A DNA stretch of 64,000 bases from Limosilactobacillus caccae. GTDB lineage: Bacteria > Bacillota > Bacilli > Lactobacillales > Lactobacillaceae. The position numbers and the translations under genes are program-made. The notes under the pieces were generated by a model. That model was not told the DNA's origin, searched no databases, and saw only the letters and a list, made by a program, of their open reading frames with translations. The stretch lies in contig NZ_FTOY01000010.1 in assembly GCF_900156885.1 (NCBI RefSeq), positions 1-64,000 of the forward strand, given 5' to 3'. Below, one piece after another: positions 23,957 to 32,747 of this stretch (position 1 is the first letter of the stretch; every line of letters starts with the position of its first letter).

Positions 23957-24949
23957 CTAATTGGCAACGTCACTGGTGTCAGTGTCTTCGTCTTCATTAG
24001 TAACGGCTTGGCTATCACTGTCTTCATCGCTGCTACTTTGACTGCTTTCACTGTCATCACTACTATCTTTAGCGCTACTACTGTCTTCGCTGCTGCTTTC
24101 TTCATCGTCTTGACTAGCGTAAACATGCAGTTCACCGCCGTCTTTTTCGATGTAGATCGTGACATCATTGTCATCCTTATTGTCTAGGGCATCTTCAATT
24201 GCGTCAAGGACAGCATCGTAGTCCCCCTTCTTGGCATCCTTGAGGAGGGCCGCAGAATCAATATCCAATTCGTCCGCATCGCTACCACCATCGCCGACTT
24301 CAAATGATAGCTTGTCATTGGTGTTGGCATCTTCAAGCCCGTCAACGATTGCAGAAGCAGTCACCTTGGTCGTCTTAGTTGAGTGTGATGAACTGCTGTC
24401 ACTCTCTGTATCATCATTGTCAGTAGTTGCCCCGCCAGCCTTGTAAATGTGGGTGGAATTATCAATGTTTTGAACCGCGTGTGGTTGGACATTGATATTC
24501 ACGTTCGTTGACCCATTGTTGATGGTGACCTTAGTCTGGGCAACCGCGTCCGGGTTGACGTTTGGTACATAACCCGCCGGAACATTTCCAGTCCGGTTTA
24601 AGATCAAAATGTCACCGGCGTAAATCAGGTCCGCGTTTTGAATGTTGTTGTCGTAACACAATTTAGCAACAGAAATTCCGGTAGCACTTGAAATTCCTGA
24701 TAGGGTGTCACCCCACTGGATAACGTACTGTGCCCCGTTAAGGTTGTTTGTGTCGATGTGTTGCATAGCCATGTGGTTAGAAATTTGCTGTGGTGTGTTC
24801 GCAATCCAGTTGGTAATGTCAGCTTGTTCTTCCGGCGTGCCACTCGCGGTGTTAGCGTTAGCGACCGTAATTGAAGTGGCAACAACAGATCCCGCCAGGA
24901 CTGCTGTCATTAGGGTCGCCGCAAGCTTCTTATGATTATTGCTTTTCAT
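23957..24949 (-). CDS. Secreted LysM-domain protein with acidic tail
   Basis: A 330-aa exported protein. A signal peptide (LAATLMTAVLAGSVVATSIT, cleavage near ANAN) is followed by one LysM domain (about residues 73-122: YVIQWGDTLSGISSATGIS, ADLIYAGDILIL) that binds peptidoglycan. Next is a low-complexity region, and the last 70 residues are almost only Asp, Glu and Ser (SSSEDSSSAKDSSDDSESSQ). No catalytic domain is visible; a cell-wall-attached or released acidic surface protein is likely. RBS is AGGAGGAAAGACTA. Confidence 0.85.
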   Translation of the reverse strand: MKSNNHKKLAATLMTAVLAGSVVATSITVANANTASGTPEEQADITNWIANTPQQISNHMAMQHIDTNNLNGAQYVIQWGDTLSGISSATGISVAKLCYDNNIQNADLIYAGDILILNRTGNVPAGYVPNVNPDAVAQTKVTINNGSTNVNINVQPHAVQNIDNSTHIYKAGGATTDNDDTESDSSSSHSTKTTKVTASAIVDGLEDANTNDKLSFEVGDGGSDADELDIDSAALLKDAKKGDYDAVLDAIEDALDNKDDNDVTIYIEKDGGELHVYASQDDEESSSEDSSSAKDSSDDSESSQSSSDEDSDSQAVTNEDEDTDTSDVAN

Positions 24950-25029
24950 TAGTCTTTCCTCCTATTTTCCAATGAAACCTCTACACCTTTATTTTACAGC
25001 CTTCACCAGTCCCTTTTCAACGGCCGATA

Positions 25030-25341
25030 TTATTGATCAATCTTTGGCCAGTGCCGCTGGTGATTCACGGCAACTTTTTGCTTGATCGCGGTTCCAGGAT
25101 CAATGCCGAGTTTATCAAACATGTAAATCAAATACATCATCGTGTCGGCCAGTTCCTCTTGTAGGTGGGCCCGTTGTTCTGCGGTCAGCTCCTGGTCGGC
25201 TGGTTGCCACTGAAAGATTTCTAGCACTTCACTGGCCTCAAGGTTTAAGGATATTGCAAGGTCTTTAAGGTTATGAAACTTATTCCATCCCCGCTCGTCA
25301 CGAAAGTCACGGAGGATATTGGCGATTTCTTCGTAGTCCAT
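25030..25341 (-). CDS. MazG-like nucleotide pyrophosphohydrolase
   Basis: A 103-aa all-alpha NTP pyrophosphatase of the MazG/DCTPP1 (RS21-C6) group. The metal-binding motifs are LEASEVLEIFQW (ExxE) and EELADTMMYLIYMFDKLGI (ExxD). Such enzymes hydrolyse non-canonical or dCTP-type nucleotides to monophosphate and PPi, for house-cleaning. Single domain, normal length. RBS is AAGGGAGTTTTTTATA. Confidence 0.88.
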   Translation of the reverse strand: MDYEEIANILRDFRDERGWNKFHNLKDLAISLNLEASEVLEIFQWQPADQELTAEQRAHLQEELADTMMYLIYMFDKLGIDPGTAIKQKVAVNHQRHWPKIDQ

Positions 25342-25393
25342 TATAAAAAACTCCCTTATTCGTTTTAACTTCTATGATACTAGAAGATGAAAA

Positions 25394-25424
25394 AGAGTAC
25401 TACTGCCTCACACAATAGTACTCT
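25394..25424 (-). terminator. Terminator of glcU
   Basis: AGAGTACTA/TAGTACTCT stem followed by TTTTTC on the minus strand. Confidence 0.8.
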
Positions 25425-25463
25425 TCTATCCACTTTTTATGATATTCATTATCAAAATAATTG

Positions 25464-26324
25464 CTACTTAGTAATTCCGATCATAATTCCACCGGCCACG
25501 ACTAACAGGACACCGGCAATTGTAAACTTAACTTCCTTAGGTGTCTTGGATTCATGCAAGATCCACAGGCCACCGAGTGTGGAAATAATTACGTTTAACT
25601 GGGAAATGGTGTAACCAACGGCCACCCCGTTGATCTGGTTGGAGAAGATAATACCGAGGTTGGCAATCGCAAAGCAGGCACCAGTTGCCATGTTTTGCCA
25701 GGTCTTTTTTGCAAACATCTGGTTGTCTTTTTCAAAGGCACAGAGGATCACCATCGCAACGAAAATTGCTACTGCTTGCGGAAAGACAACGTCCCAGCCA
25801 CTGAGCTTAAAGGCCGTTGGGAAGGAAGCGTAGGCTACGAAGCCGAGGGAGGAGATGATCAAGTAGAGCATCCCCTTCTTAACGTTGCTCCCCTGCTCGC
25901 TCTTTTCGTGATAGGCCGTCATCGCAATCCCGCCGACAATCAGGACCAGTGCCCCGATCCCAAGGAGCCACTGGTTTGCCGACGTCCATTCGTGAAAACA
26001 AATTGCCCCCACGAGCGCGGTTCCGACTAGTTGCTCACCGACCGAAATTGGCATCGTCATCGTCACCCCGACTAAGGAGAAACTCTTAACCTGGAGGATG
26101 ATTCCGATACAAAAGCCAATCCCGCTAAGTGCCGAACCGATCCACAGCGCCGGTGTCAGCACCGGTTGCTTGATGAAATAAACAATAATGCCGACAATCA
26201 GGGTGACAATCGCCATCCCCATTACCTTGTTGGTGTACTTTCCACCAATCAGTTGCATACTGATAACTTGAAACCCTAACCCAAACGCGGGGATTAGCGC
26301 GATTAAAATATCAACTAGCGACAT
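25464..26324 (-). CDS. GRP-family sugar transporter, GlcU-like
   Basis: A 286-aa protein with ten predicted membrane helices of the glucose/ribose porter (GRP, RhaT-like) family. Conserved elements include ALIPAFGLGFQVISMQLIGG, IGSALSGIGFCIGIILQVKS and ISVGEQLVGTALVGA. Function: proton-coupled sugar uptake, likely glucose. The expected GlcU length is about 285 aa. Its own terminator follows. RBS is AGAAGGCTGATAAG. Confidence 0.88.
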   Translation of the reverse strand: MSLVDILIALIPAFGLGFQVISMQLIGGKYTNKVMGMAIVTLIVGIIVYFIKQPVLTPALWIGSALSGIGFCIGIILQVKSFSLVGVTMTMPISVGEQLVGTALVGAICFHEWTSANQWLLGIGALVLIVGGIAMTAYHEKSEQGSNVKKGMLYLIISSLGFVAYASFPTAFKLSGWDVVFPQAVAIFVAMVILCAFEKDNQMFAKKTWQNMATGACFAIANLGIIFSNQINGVAVGYTISQLNVIISTLGGLWILHESKTPKEVKFTIAGVLLVVAGGIMIGITK

Positions 26325-26411
26325 CTTATCAGCCTTCTTTCTTTAATTGAGTTTTCACGACATAAATATCCACACTTTTATTTTAGTTCAATCTTTCACA
26401 ATAGCAAGTAC

Positions 26412-26442
26412 AAAAAAAGCAGCCAGGATATCCTGACTGCTT
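26412..26442 (-). terminator. Terminator of toxin-antitoxin locus
   Basis: AGCAGTCAGGATATCCTGGCTGCT hairpin (minus) followed by seven T. Confidence 0.85.
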
Positions 26443-26453
26443 CGGTTGCATTC

Positions 26454-26696
26454 TCATTCTCGTGGAAGGTCCGACAAACCAATTCTTTCGTATGCGCCAT
26501 TCTTTTTACTTTCTGGATGAGGGTCTAATCCGACAATTGTAATATCTCTTTTATCTGGTCCATAAACCCAAAACATTCTTCTAGCACTACTATTCCTATT
26601 TTCCAGATAAGATTGCCATACTTTCATGCCATATTTATTAGATAGTACATCAATATTATGACTTTCTAATCCTGGATATTTAGGACTAATGGACAA
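26454..26696 (-). CDS. RelE/ParE-like toxin, start unclear or lost
   Basis: The visible C-terminal 80 residues (FWVYGPDKRDITIVGLDPHP, YERIGLSDLP) look like a RelE/ParE-superfamily toxin that follows its antitoxin. Coding potential continues upstream in frame (LNAISKEDETLYKKWGQALKH) as far as the antitoxin end, but that stretch has no ATG, GTG or TTG. The only standard start is TTG 26696, which would remove about 20 residues of the first helix and has a poor RBS. It therefore either uses a non-standard start coupled to the antitoxin or has been inactivated. AT-rich relative to its neighbours, suggesting acquisition. Confidence 0.6.
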   Translation of the reverse strand: MSISPKYPGLESHNIDVLSNKYGMKVWQSYLENRNSSARRMFWVYGPDKRDITIVGLDPHPESKKNGAYERIGLSDLPRE

Positions 26697-26755
26697 ATGT
26701 TTTAATGCCTGTCCCCACTTTTTATATAAAGTTTCATCCTCTTTGCTAATCGCAT

Positions 26756-26995
26756 TTAAAAATCTGATAAGTCTACTGGCGCAGACACTTTTTCCTTCTT
26801 TAAATTAGCGATTGATTCATCTATTACTGCTAATGTTTTATCTGATATTCCTGCTGGGTCTTTTAACTCTTTGGGAGCTAATACTATATATCCATTTTCA
26901 AATTCTTGAACTTTGTAATATTCAAATTTTGACTTGCGTAAAGTAATCCTTTTTTTGCTATCAGTGTGGGCAATATAGTCATTAACAATTTCCAT
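26756..26995 (-). CDS. Antitoxin of RelE/ParE-type pair
   Basis: A 79-aa protein; it starts MEIVNDYIAHTDSKKRITLR, a beta-hairpin/AbrB-like or PHD-like DNA-binding start, and ends SIANLKKEKVSAPVDLSDF, a typical toxin-wrapping tail (IDLSDF-like). RBS is GGAAAGGACCTGCAAAA. Upstream are two perfect palindromes covering the -10 (27013-27048), consistent with autoregulation. The toxin reading frame overlaps its 3' end. Confidence 0.7.
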   Translation of the reverse strand: MEIVNDYIAHTDSKKRITLRKSKFEYYKVQEFENGYIVLAPKELKDPAGISDKTLAVIDESIANLKKEKVSAPVDLSDF

Positions 26996-27012
26996 TTTTG
27001 CAGGTCCTTTCC

Positions 27013-27048
27013 GTGGGAATTCCCACTAGTATTATATCATATAATACT
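27013..27048. promoter_or_regulatory. Palindromic operator/promoter of the TA locus
   Basis: GTGGGAATTCCCAC (27013-27026) and AGTATTATAT-C-ATATAATACT (27028-27048) are both perfect palindromes. The second contains TATAAT for the minus-strand promoter. This is the classic layout for antitoxin autorepression. Confidence 0.7.
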
Positions 27049-27177
27049 AATCTTCAGATACACAAAGAAGATTAAATCCTCATGCACAGACCTACTTTAT
27101 CGTTGAATTGGTACTGCGATGAATATAATGACTAAGCTCACCTAACTTGTAACACCTTTAATATCTTTACCGCAAAG

Positions 27178-28044
27178 CTATTCCCCCCGCCGATTACCCA
27201 ACTCCCAAAAAGCCAATGCTGAGGCAGCAGCGACGTTCAACGAATCAACCTCTGGCGCCATCGGAATCTTAATCGTAAAATCACTTTCCGTAATCGTCTT
27301 TTCTTTTAGTCCCGGCCCTTCTGAACCAAGAACAATCGCCAGCTTATCGACCTTTGCTAATTGGGGGTCATCAATACTAACGGTGTTGTGCCGCAGGGCC
27401 ATCGCCGCCGTTTGGTAGCCCAATTGGTGAAGGATGTCAATCCCTTCTGCTTGCCATACTTTGGCATCAACATAGGTCCACGGTACTTGAAAAACAGTCC
27501 CCATCGACACACGGGAGGCGCGCCGGTAAAGCGGGTCCGCGGAGTCACTCGTTACGATTACACCATCGATGCCCAGTGCGGCGGCGGAACGGAAGATTGC
27601 CCCAATATTAGTGGGATTAACGACGCTTTCCAGCACCGCAATCCGTGGATGGTCGGTTGGCATGGTCGCCAAAAAGCTGCTCAGGTCAGGCCGCACTATC
27701 CGGTGCATCGCAGCCAACGCCCCCCGTAAAAGATTATAGCCGGATAACTGCCGGATCAGACTACTATCAATGACATAAATTGGCGTCTGCCCTAGTCCCG
27801 TCGTGTTATTAGCAGCCATCTCATGATCGAGGTCCGCCAAATCACGCTTCATTACCTTCTCTTCCATCAACAGGGAAGCTGGCCGGTAACCAGCGCGCAG
27901 GGCTCGCTCGATTACCTTCGGGCTTTCCGCAATAAACAAGCCCGGCTTAGGTTCTAAAGCATGAAAAAGCTGTGCCTCGTTAAGCCGGACATAGGGATCC
28001 AAATCGGCTCCCGCTAAGTCTGTAAGAAAAATTAAGTTATGCAT
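27178..28044 (-). CDS. SpoU/TrmH-family RNA 2'-O-methyltransferase
   Basis: A 288-aa SPOUT methyltransferase with an N-terminal RNA-binding substrate domain (FHALEPKPGLFIAESPKVIE) and the C-terminal knotted AdoMet domain. The three SpoU motifs are visible: VVNPTNIGAIFRSAAALG, IVLGSEGPGL and IPMAPEVDSLNVAAASAL. It modifies rRNA or tRNA; the exact site cannot be assigned. RBS is AAGGTAG. Confidence 0.9.
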   Translation of the reverse strand: MHNLIFLTDLAGADLDPYVRLNEAQLFHALEPKPGLFIAESPKVIERALRAGYRPASLLMEEKVMKRDLADLDHEMAANNTTGLGQTPIYVIDSSLIRQLSGYNLLRGALAAMHRIVRPDLSSFLATMPTDHPRIAVLESVVNPTNIGAIFRSAAALGIDGVIVTSDSADPLYRRASRVSMGTVFQVPWTYVDAKVWQAEGIDILHQLGYQTAAMALRHNTVSIDDPQLAKVDKLAIVLGSEGPGLKEKTITESDFTIKIPMAPEVDSLNVAAASALAFWELGNRRGE

Positions 28045-28205
28045 GTTGAATCTACCTTATTTGTAATGGTCTTATCGTTCTTATCCAAAGAATTTGAGTA
28101 TTGTTGGGTTAGTAATGCCACTTTTATTTGTAATAAGCTATCCATTTTAACGCTTTTCATATTGCGTGTTAAAAGAACTACTAACTTTTTCTTTCTTAAA
28201 TAAAT

Positions 28206-28250
28206 TAATAATGAGGAAGCAAATAAACCTCTCGCTTCCTCATTATTATT
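28206..28250 (-). terminator. guaA terminator
   Basis: TAATAATGAGGAAGC/GCTTCCTCATTATTA stem directly after guaA, T-rich afterwards. Confidence 0.8.
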
Positions 28251-28254
28251 AACA

Positions 28255-29808
28255 TTATTCGTATTCAATCGTCGAAGGTGGCTTACTCGTGACATCGTAC
28301 AGGATCCGGTTGACGTGGTCGACCTCGTTTACGATCCGTACGGAAATCTTTTGTAAGACATCCCATGGAATCTTGGCAAAGTCCGCTGTCATCCCGTCAA
28401 TTGAGGTGACTGCCCGGATTGCGACTGCGTAATCGTACGTCCGGCCATCACCCATGACCCCGACGGACCGGATGCCTGGTAAGACAGTAAAGTATTGCCA
28501 GATTTCTTCGTCCAGACCTGCCTTTTTAATTTCTTCGCGAAGGATTGCGTCACTCTCGCGAACGATTTCTAGCTTGTCCGGCGTGATTTCACCGATTACC
28601 CGGATTCCTAAACCAGGGCCTGGGAATGGTTGCCGCCATACTAATTCGTGCGGAATCCCAAGTTTTTCACCCAGTTCACGGGTTTCATCCTTGAAGAGCT
28701 TCCGTAATGGTTCGATCAGCTTAAAGCCGAGCTTCTTCGGTAAGCCCCCAACATTGTGGTGGGACTTGATCGTTTGGGCAGTGTCGGTCCCGGATTCAAT
28801 TACGTCCGTGTACAGCGTTCCCTGGGCAAGGAAGTCAGCATCCGGAATCTTCTTGGCTTCTTCATTGAAGACTTCGATAAATTCCTTCCCGATGATCTTT
28901 CGCTTTTGTTCAGGGTCAGTAACGCCGGCAAGCTTGCCGAGGAAGCGGTCAGCGGCATCGACCTTGATGATGTTAACCCCCAGGTCACGGCTCAACGCAT
29001 TCATCACTTGGTCTGCTTCATTTTTCCGCAACAGACCGTGGTCAACGAAGATACAAGTCAACTGGTCACCGATTGCCTTGTGGATCAAAACAGCGGTAAC
29101 GCTGGAGTCAACCCCACCGGAAAGGCCGAGAATCACTTTCTTATCACCGACTTCTTCACGGATGTGATCGATTTGCATGTCAATAAAGTCATCCATCGTC
29201 CAGTTGGCCTGGGCACCACAAACATCAAAGGCAAACCGGCGCAAGATATCAAGCCCGTATTCGGAATTACGGACTTCGGGGTGGAATTGGACCCCGTAGA
29301 ACTTGCGCTCACTGTCAGCAATTGATGCGATTGGGCAGTTCTTACTCGTCGCCGTAACGGTGAAACCAGCAGGAGCTTGGGTTACCAAGTCACCGTGGCT
29401 CATCCAAACGGATTGCTTTTCTGGCAAGCCCTTAAATAATGCTGCATCGTCTGCAGTAACCGTAATGTCTGCCCGACCATATTCGGAGTTATCAGCTTTT
29501 TCAACCTTCCCTCCGAGGTCATAAGACATTAACTGCATCCCATAACAGATCCCCAAAATTGGGATCCCAAGTTTGAAAATTTCTGGGTCCACCTTGAATG
29601 CCGTTGGATCATACACACTGTTTGGTCCACCGGAGAAGATGATTCCCTTGGGGTTAATCTTCTTGATCTCCGCAGCGGTTAAGTTGTGTGATAACAGTTC
29701 AGAGTAGATACCGAAGTCACGGAGCCGGCGGGTAATCAGTTGGTTATACTGGCTACCAAAGTCCAGCACGATGATCTTGTCAAACGCATCTAAATTGATG
29801 TTTGCCAC
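28255..29808 (-). CDS. guaA: GMP synthase (glutamine-hydrolysing)
   Basis: A 517-aa enzyme converting XMP to GMP. The class I glutamine amidotransferase domain (1-195) has the nucleophile in GICYGMQLM and VQFHPE; the PP-loop ATP pyrophosphatase has [11 protein letters not shown] (about residue 230); the C-terminal dimerisation domain ends in PPSTIEYE. It starts with GTG (29808) behind AAAGGAAGTGGCATT. Last step of guanine nucleotide synthesis. The alarmone synthetase operon lies divergently. Confidence 0.98.
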   Translation of the reverse strand: MANINLDAFDKIIVLDFGSQYNQLITRRLRDFGIYSELLSHNLTAAEIKKINPKGIIFSGGPNSVYDPTAFKVDPEIFKLGIPILGICYGMQLMSYDLGGKVEKADNSEYGRADITVTADDAALFKGLPEKQSVWMSHGDLVTQAPAGFTVTATSKNCPIASIADSERKFYGVQFHPEVRNSEYGLDILRRFAFDVCGAQANWTMDDFIDMQIDHIREEVGDKKVILGLSGGVDSSVTAVLIHKAIGDQLTCIFVDHGLLRKNEADQVMNALSRDLGVNIIKVDAADRFLGKLAGVTDPEQKRKIIGKEFIEVFNEEAKKIPDADFLAQGTLYTDVIESGTDTAQTIKSHHNVGGLPKKLGFKLIEPLRKLFKDETRELGEKLGIPHELVWRQPFPGPGLGIRVIGEITPDKLEIVRESDAILREEIKKAGLDEEIWQYFTVLPGIRSVGVMGDGRTYDYAVAIRAVTSIDGMTADFAKIPWDVLQKISVRIVNEVDHVNRILYDVTSKPPSTIEYE

Positions 29809-29968
29809 AATGCCACTTCCTTTGTTTAAATTAAAATTTCTTTATTGGCTAGTTTACAGGCTGAAGTAAGCGTGGTCAATGATTATTTATCAGTTATGCA
29901 ATTATTTTGTTAGAATTAATGGTGAGTGCTAGTTTCAAAAAGAATTCACATAATTTTGCAGGAACTTT

Positions 29969-29976
29969 GCTATAAT
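29969..29976 (+). promoter_or_regulatory. Extended -10 promoter of the alarmone synthetase operon
   Basis: TGCTATAAT-type extended -10 (TATAAT 29971-29976), about 30 bp before the ATG; no good -35. Confidence 0.6.
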
Positions 29977-30005
29977 AGCGAAAATAATTTCAAGGAATGA
30001 TAATC

Positions 30006-30617
30006 ATGGATATCTATGGTAAATACGCACCAAACCTACCATTAATTCTCAATGATGTTCTTACACAAATCAAAGCAATTAACGAGCAACACGTTCAAGC
30101 GGGCGGGGCTAAGCTCTACGAACACCTTAATGGGCGGGTTAAGACCAATGACAGTATGATCGAAAAGTGTCAGCGAAAGCAACTCCCGGTCACGACAGAA
30201 TCAGCCCTGCGGAAAAATCACGACGCAATTGGCATCCGGATCGTGTCAAACTTTATTGATGACGTGTACAAGAATGTCGAGCTGCTGAAAAAGGCGGACT
30301 GGTGCGACGTGGTCAAGGAAAAAGACTACATCGCCAACGCCAAACCAAACGGCTACCGGAGCTACCACCTCATCCTAATGGTCACCACCCCGTATGAAGA
30401 CTACGATGGCCACCGCCCGGGCAAGTATTATGTCGAGATCCAGCTCCGGACAATCGCCATGGATACCTGGGCCAGCCTCGAACACGAAATGAAGTACAAG
30501 CACACCGTTAAAAACGCTGCGATCATCAGCCGGGAACTCAAGCACTGTGCAGACGATCTCGCGTCTTGTGATGTCACAATGCAGACAATCCGGCAACTAA
30601 TCAATCGGCCAGACTAA
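30006..30617 (+). CDS. Small alarmone synthetase, RelQ/SAS-like
   Basis: A 203-aa single-domain (p)ppGpp synthetase with RVKTNDSMIEKC, HDAIGIRIV (catalytic Asp region), KPNGYRSYH and VEIQLRTIAMDTWASLEHE, the order expected of RelA-SpoT synthetase domains. It lacks the hydrolase and TGS/ACT domains of long RSH proteins. ATG 30006 is chosen because CAAGGA spaces well to it; the ATG at 29997 abuts the RBS. It is 11 bp upstream of a response regulator gene, so stress alarmone synthesis and a two-component system are probably co-expressed. Confidence 0.9.
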   Translation: MDIYGKYAPNLPLILNDVLTQIKAINEQHVQAGGAKLYEHLNGRVKTNDSMIEKCQRKQLPVTTESALRKNHDAIGIRIVSNFIDDVYKNVELLKKADWCDVVKEKDYIANAKPNGYRSYHLILMVTTPYEDYDGHRPGKYYVEIQLRTIAMDTWASLEHEMKYKHTVKNAAIISRELKHCADDLASCDVTMQTIRQLINRPD

Positions 30618-30628
30618 GGAGGACCACC

Positions 30629-31324
30629 ATGAGAATCTTACTAGCTGAAGACGAAGGGCAATTATCCCGCGTCCTAAAGATGGCAATGACCACCAACAAT
30701 TACACCGTCGATACGGCAGCCAACGGGCAAGAAGCCGTCGACCTTGCCCAGCAAAATCCCTATGACGTCATGATCTTTGATATCATGATGCCAGTCAAAG
30801 ACGGGATTGAAGCCTTAAAAGAATTACGGGCAAGCGGCAACCACACCTACACGATTATGCTCACCGCGATGGCTGAAACAGACGATAAGGTCAACGGTCT
30901 TGATGCCGGAGCGGACGACTACATCACCAAGCCATTCTCACTAAAGGAACTCCTCGCCCGTCTGCGTTCCCTTGAACGGCGGCAGGATAACTACTCACAG
31001 AGCACCTATTCCCTTGGTGACACCACCGTCGACACAAGTGCGCAAAACCTTTCCAGCAGCAACTCAATCAGTCTTTCAAAAAATGAAACCCAGTTGCTTG
31101 TCTTCCTAATCGCCAATGCCAAAAAAGAGCTTAGCACGACTGAAATTCTCACCAGCAACTGGGGACAACAGGCGCAGGTCAATGCGGCCGACCTCTGGAT
31201 TTATATCTGCTACCTCCGGCAAAAGCTTGCAGCGGTCAAGTCCTCTCTTCAGATCAAGGGTGCTGAGGGCGGCCCCTACCAACTAATAGAAACGGGTGAA
31301 AGCAATGATTCAACGCCTGCGTAG
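30629..31324 (+). CDS. OmpR-family response regulator
   Basis: A 231-aa regulator with receiver (LLAEDEGQLSRVLKMAM; phospho-Asp in VMIFDIMMPVKDGIEALKEL; LDAGADDYITKPFSLKELLA) and a winged-helix output domain (about 130-225: LSKNETQLLVFLIANAKKE, VNAADLWIYICYLRQKL). RBS is AAGGAGGACCACC. The kinase gene overlaps its end. Targets unknown. Confidence 0.92.
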   Translation: MRILLAEDEGQLSRVLKMAMTTNNYTVDTAANGQEAVDLAQQNPYDVMIFDIMMPVKDGIEALKELRASGNHTYTIMLTAMAETDDKVNGLDAGADDYITKPFSLKELLARLRSLERRQDNYSQSTYSLGDTTVDTSAQNLSSSNSISLSKNETQLLVFLIANAKKELSTTEILTSNWGQQAQVNAADLWIYICYLRQKLAAVKSSLQIKGAEGGPYQLIETGESNDSTPA

Positions 31325-32558
31325 AAAGTTCATCCTCGTTTCGATTGGGGCGCTGCTCGTCGTCATCGTAACCCTTGTCGGTGGCCTCGCCTCGATTAGT
31401 TATTACCGTGCCCATCAACAGATCGATACCGTCCTCACGATTCTTTCCCAAAAGCACGATCAGTTAAACAGCGAGGACACCAAGCAACAGTTCCAGCAAC
31501 GCCTCGGGCCAAAATTTAACCGGGAAGGGATCTACCAGTACCGCTACTTTACGGCAACTGTTTCGGCCGATGGACAAGACGTCAGTAAAATTGATGATAC
31601 GCATATCATGACCGTTCCGCGCAATAAAATTACCACAATTGCTAAGCAGGTCAACCAGCGGGGGGATAGGAAAGGCACAATCCATTACAACAAGAACACT
31701 TATGCTTACCAAGTCAACCGCCTACCAAACGGGGATTCGACCATCACCTTTCTTGATTCGTCAATCATCATGACTACTACGAATGAAATTATCAAAAGCG
31801 GCATCTATCTCGGGGGCTTTAGCTTGCTTCTCTTTGCCCTGGTGCTTGCCCTCTTCTCAAAACGGGCAATCCGGCCAGTTGAACAGGCAGAGCAGCGGCA
31901 AAAGGAATTCATTACCAACGCCGGCCACGAACTAAAAACCCCGCTTGCCGTTATATCCGCAAACACTGAGATGGACGAGATGATGAACGAGGAAAACGAG
32001 TGGACAAGGAGTAATAAACAACAGGTCGAACACCTCACCCGGCTGATTGGCCACCTCATTTCCCTTGCCCGCTTCCAAGAAAATGCTAATATTGACCTAG
32101 CGGCGACTAATATTTCGCAGATCGTCAAGGAAGCAAGCGATAGTTTTACAACTGTAATCACCCATGAGGATAAGGAATTTCATTCAATAGTCGCCCCCGA
32201 CCTGACGATTATGGCAAACCGGCGTTACTTTTACGAACTGATTTCAATTTTACTCGACAATGCCAATAAGTATTGCGACCCGCATGGAAAAGTAACCCTT
32301 AGCCTCCAGAAGTCACCACACGGAAAATACGCCCTCTTTGCGATCAGTAATTCATACGCTGACGGAAAGGACGTTGACTATCATAAGTTTTTCGAACGCT
32401 TTTACCGCCACGACCAATCCCACCACCATGGTAAACAAGACGGTTTTGGCATCGGCCTGTCAATGGCACTGGAACTGGTTAACACCTTTAACGGGAAGAT
32501 CAATGCCCAGTATAAAGATGGCTGTACGGTTATTACGATGCGGTTTAAATTAATTTAA
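31305..32558 (+). CDS. Sensor histidine kinase (HisKA/HATPase)
   Basis: A 417-aa kinase: N-terminal membrane helix (about 12-33), extracellular sensor region of about 125 residues, second helix (about 160-182), HisKA with NAGHELKTPLAVISANTE, then HATPase N-box (ISILLDNANKYCDPHG) and G-box (QDGFGIGLSMALEL). ATG 31305 lies inside the response-regulator end (20-bp overlap), behind GGGTG. The signal sensed is not evident. Confidence 0.9.
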   Translation: MIQRLRRKFILVSIGALLVVIVTLVGGLASISYYRAHQQIDTVLTILSQKHDQLNSEDTKQQFQQRLGPKFNREGIYQYRYFTATVSADGQDVSKIDDTHIMTVPRNKITTIAKQVNQRGDRKGTIHYNKNTYAYQVNRLPNGDSTITFLDSSIIMTTTNEIIKSGIYLGGFSLLLFALVLALFSKRAIRPVEQAEQRQKEFITNAGHELKTPLAVISANTEMDEMMNEENEWTRSNKQQVEHLTRLIGHLISLARFQENANIDLAATNISQIVKEASDSFTTVITHEDKEFHSIVAPDLTIMANRRYFYELISILLDNANKYCDPHGKVTLSLQKSPHGKYALFAISNSYADGKDVDYHKFFERFYRHDQSHHHGKQDGFGIGLSMALELVNTFNGKINAQYKDGCTVITMRFKLI

Positions 32559-32561
32559 TAG

Positions 32562-32601
32562 GAAAAGGACCTGCTGGAGTGTGGAAGCAGGTCCTTTTTA
32601 G
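32562..32601. terminator. Bidirectional terminator
   Basis: AAAAGGACCTGCT/AGCAGGTCCTTTTT between the kinase gene and the tkt operon end. Confidence 0.85.
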
Positions 32602-32641
32602 ATGGAATATTTATGTTGAGAATAGATTGATTACTTATTTA

Positions 32642-32731
32642 CTAGTCTTCAAGATCGATATTTAATAAGCGAAGTTCTTCATTAACTGCTTGAGTCTCAA
32701 GAATTGTGGCTTCTGAATCCTTTTTAGTCAT
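32642..32731 (-). CDS. 29-aa ORF at the end of the tkt operon
   Basis: A 29-codon ORF with an exceptionally strong RBS (GGAAGGAGGCGAGAATC before ATG), 16 bp after the tkt stop and before the bidirectional terminator. The product starts MTKKDSEATILETQAVNEEL and ends in LLNIDLED; it is acidic and helical. I do not recognise a family. The RBS strength and position make translation likely. Confidence 0.65.
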   Translation of the reverse strand: MTKKDSEATILETQAVNEELRLLNIDLED

Positions 32732-32747
32732 GATTCTCGCCTCCTTC

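Noticed and set aside
28032-28295. Minus-strand 87-codon ORF between guaA and the methyltransferase
   Set aside because: Starts inside guaA in another frame, crosses the guaA terminator and has no RBS.
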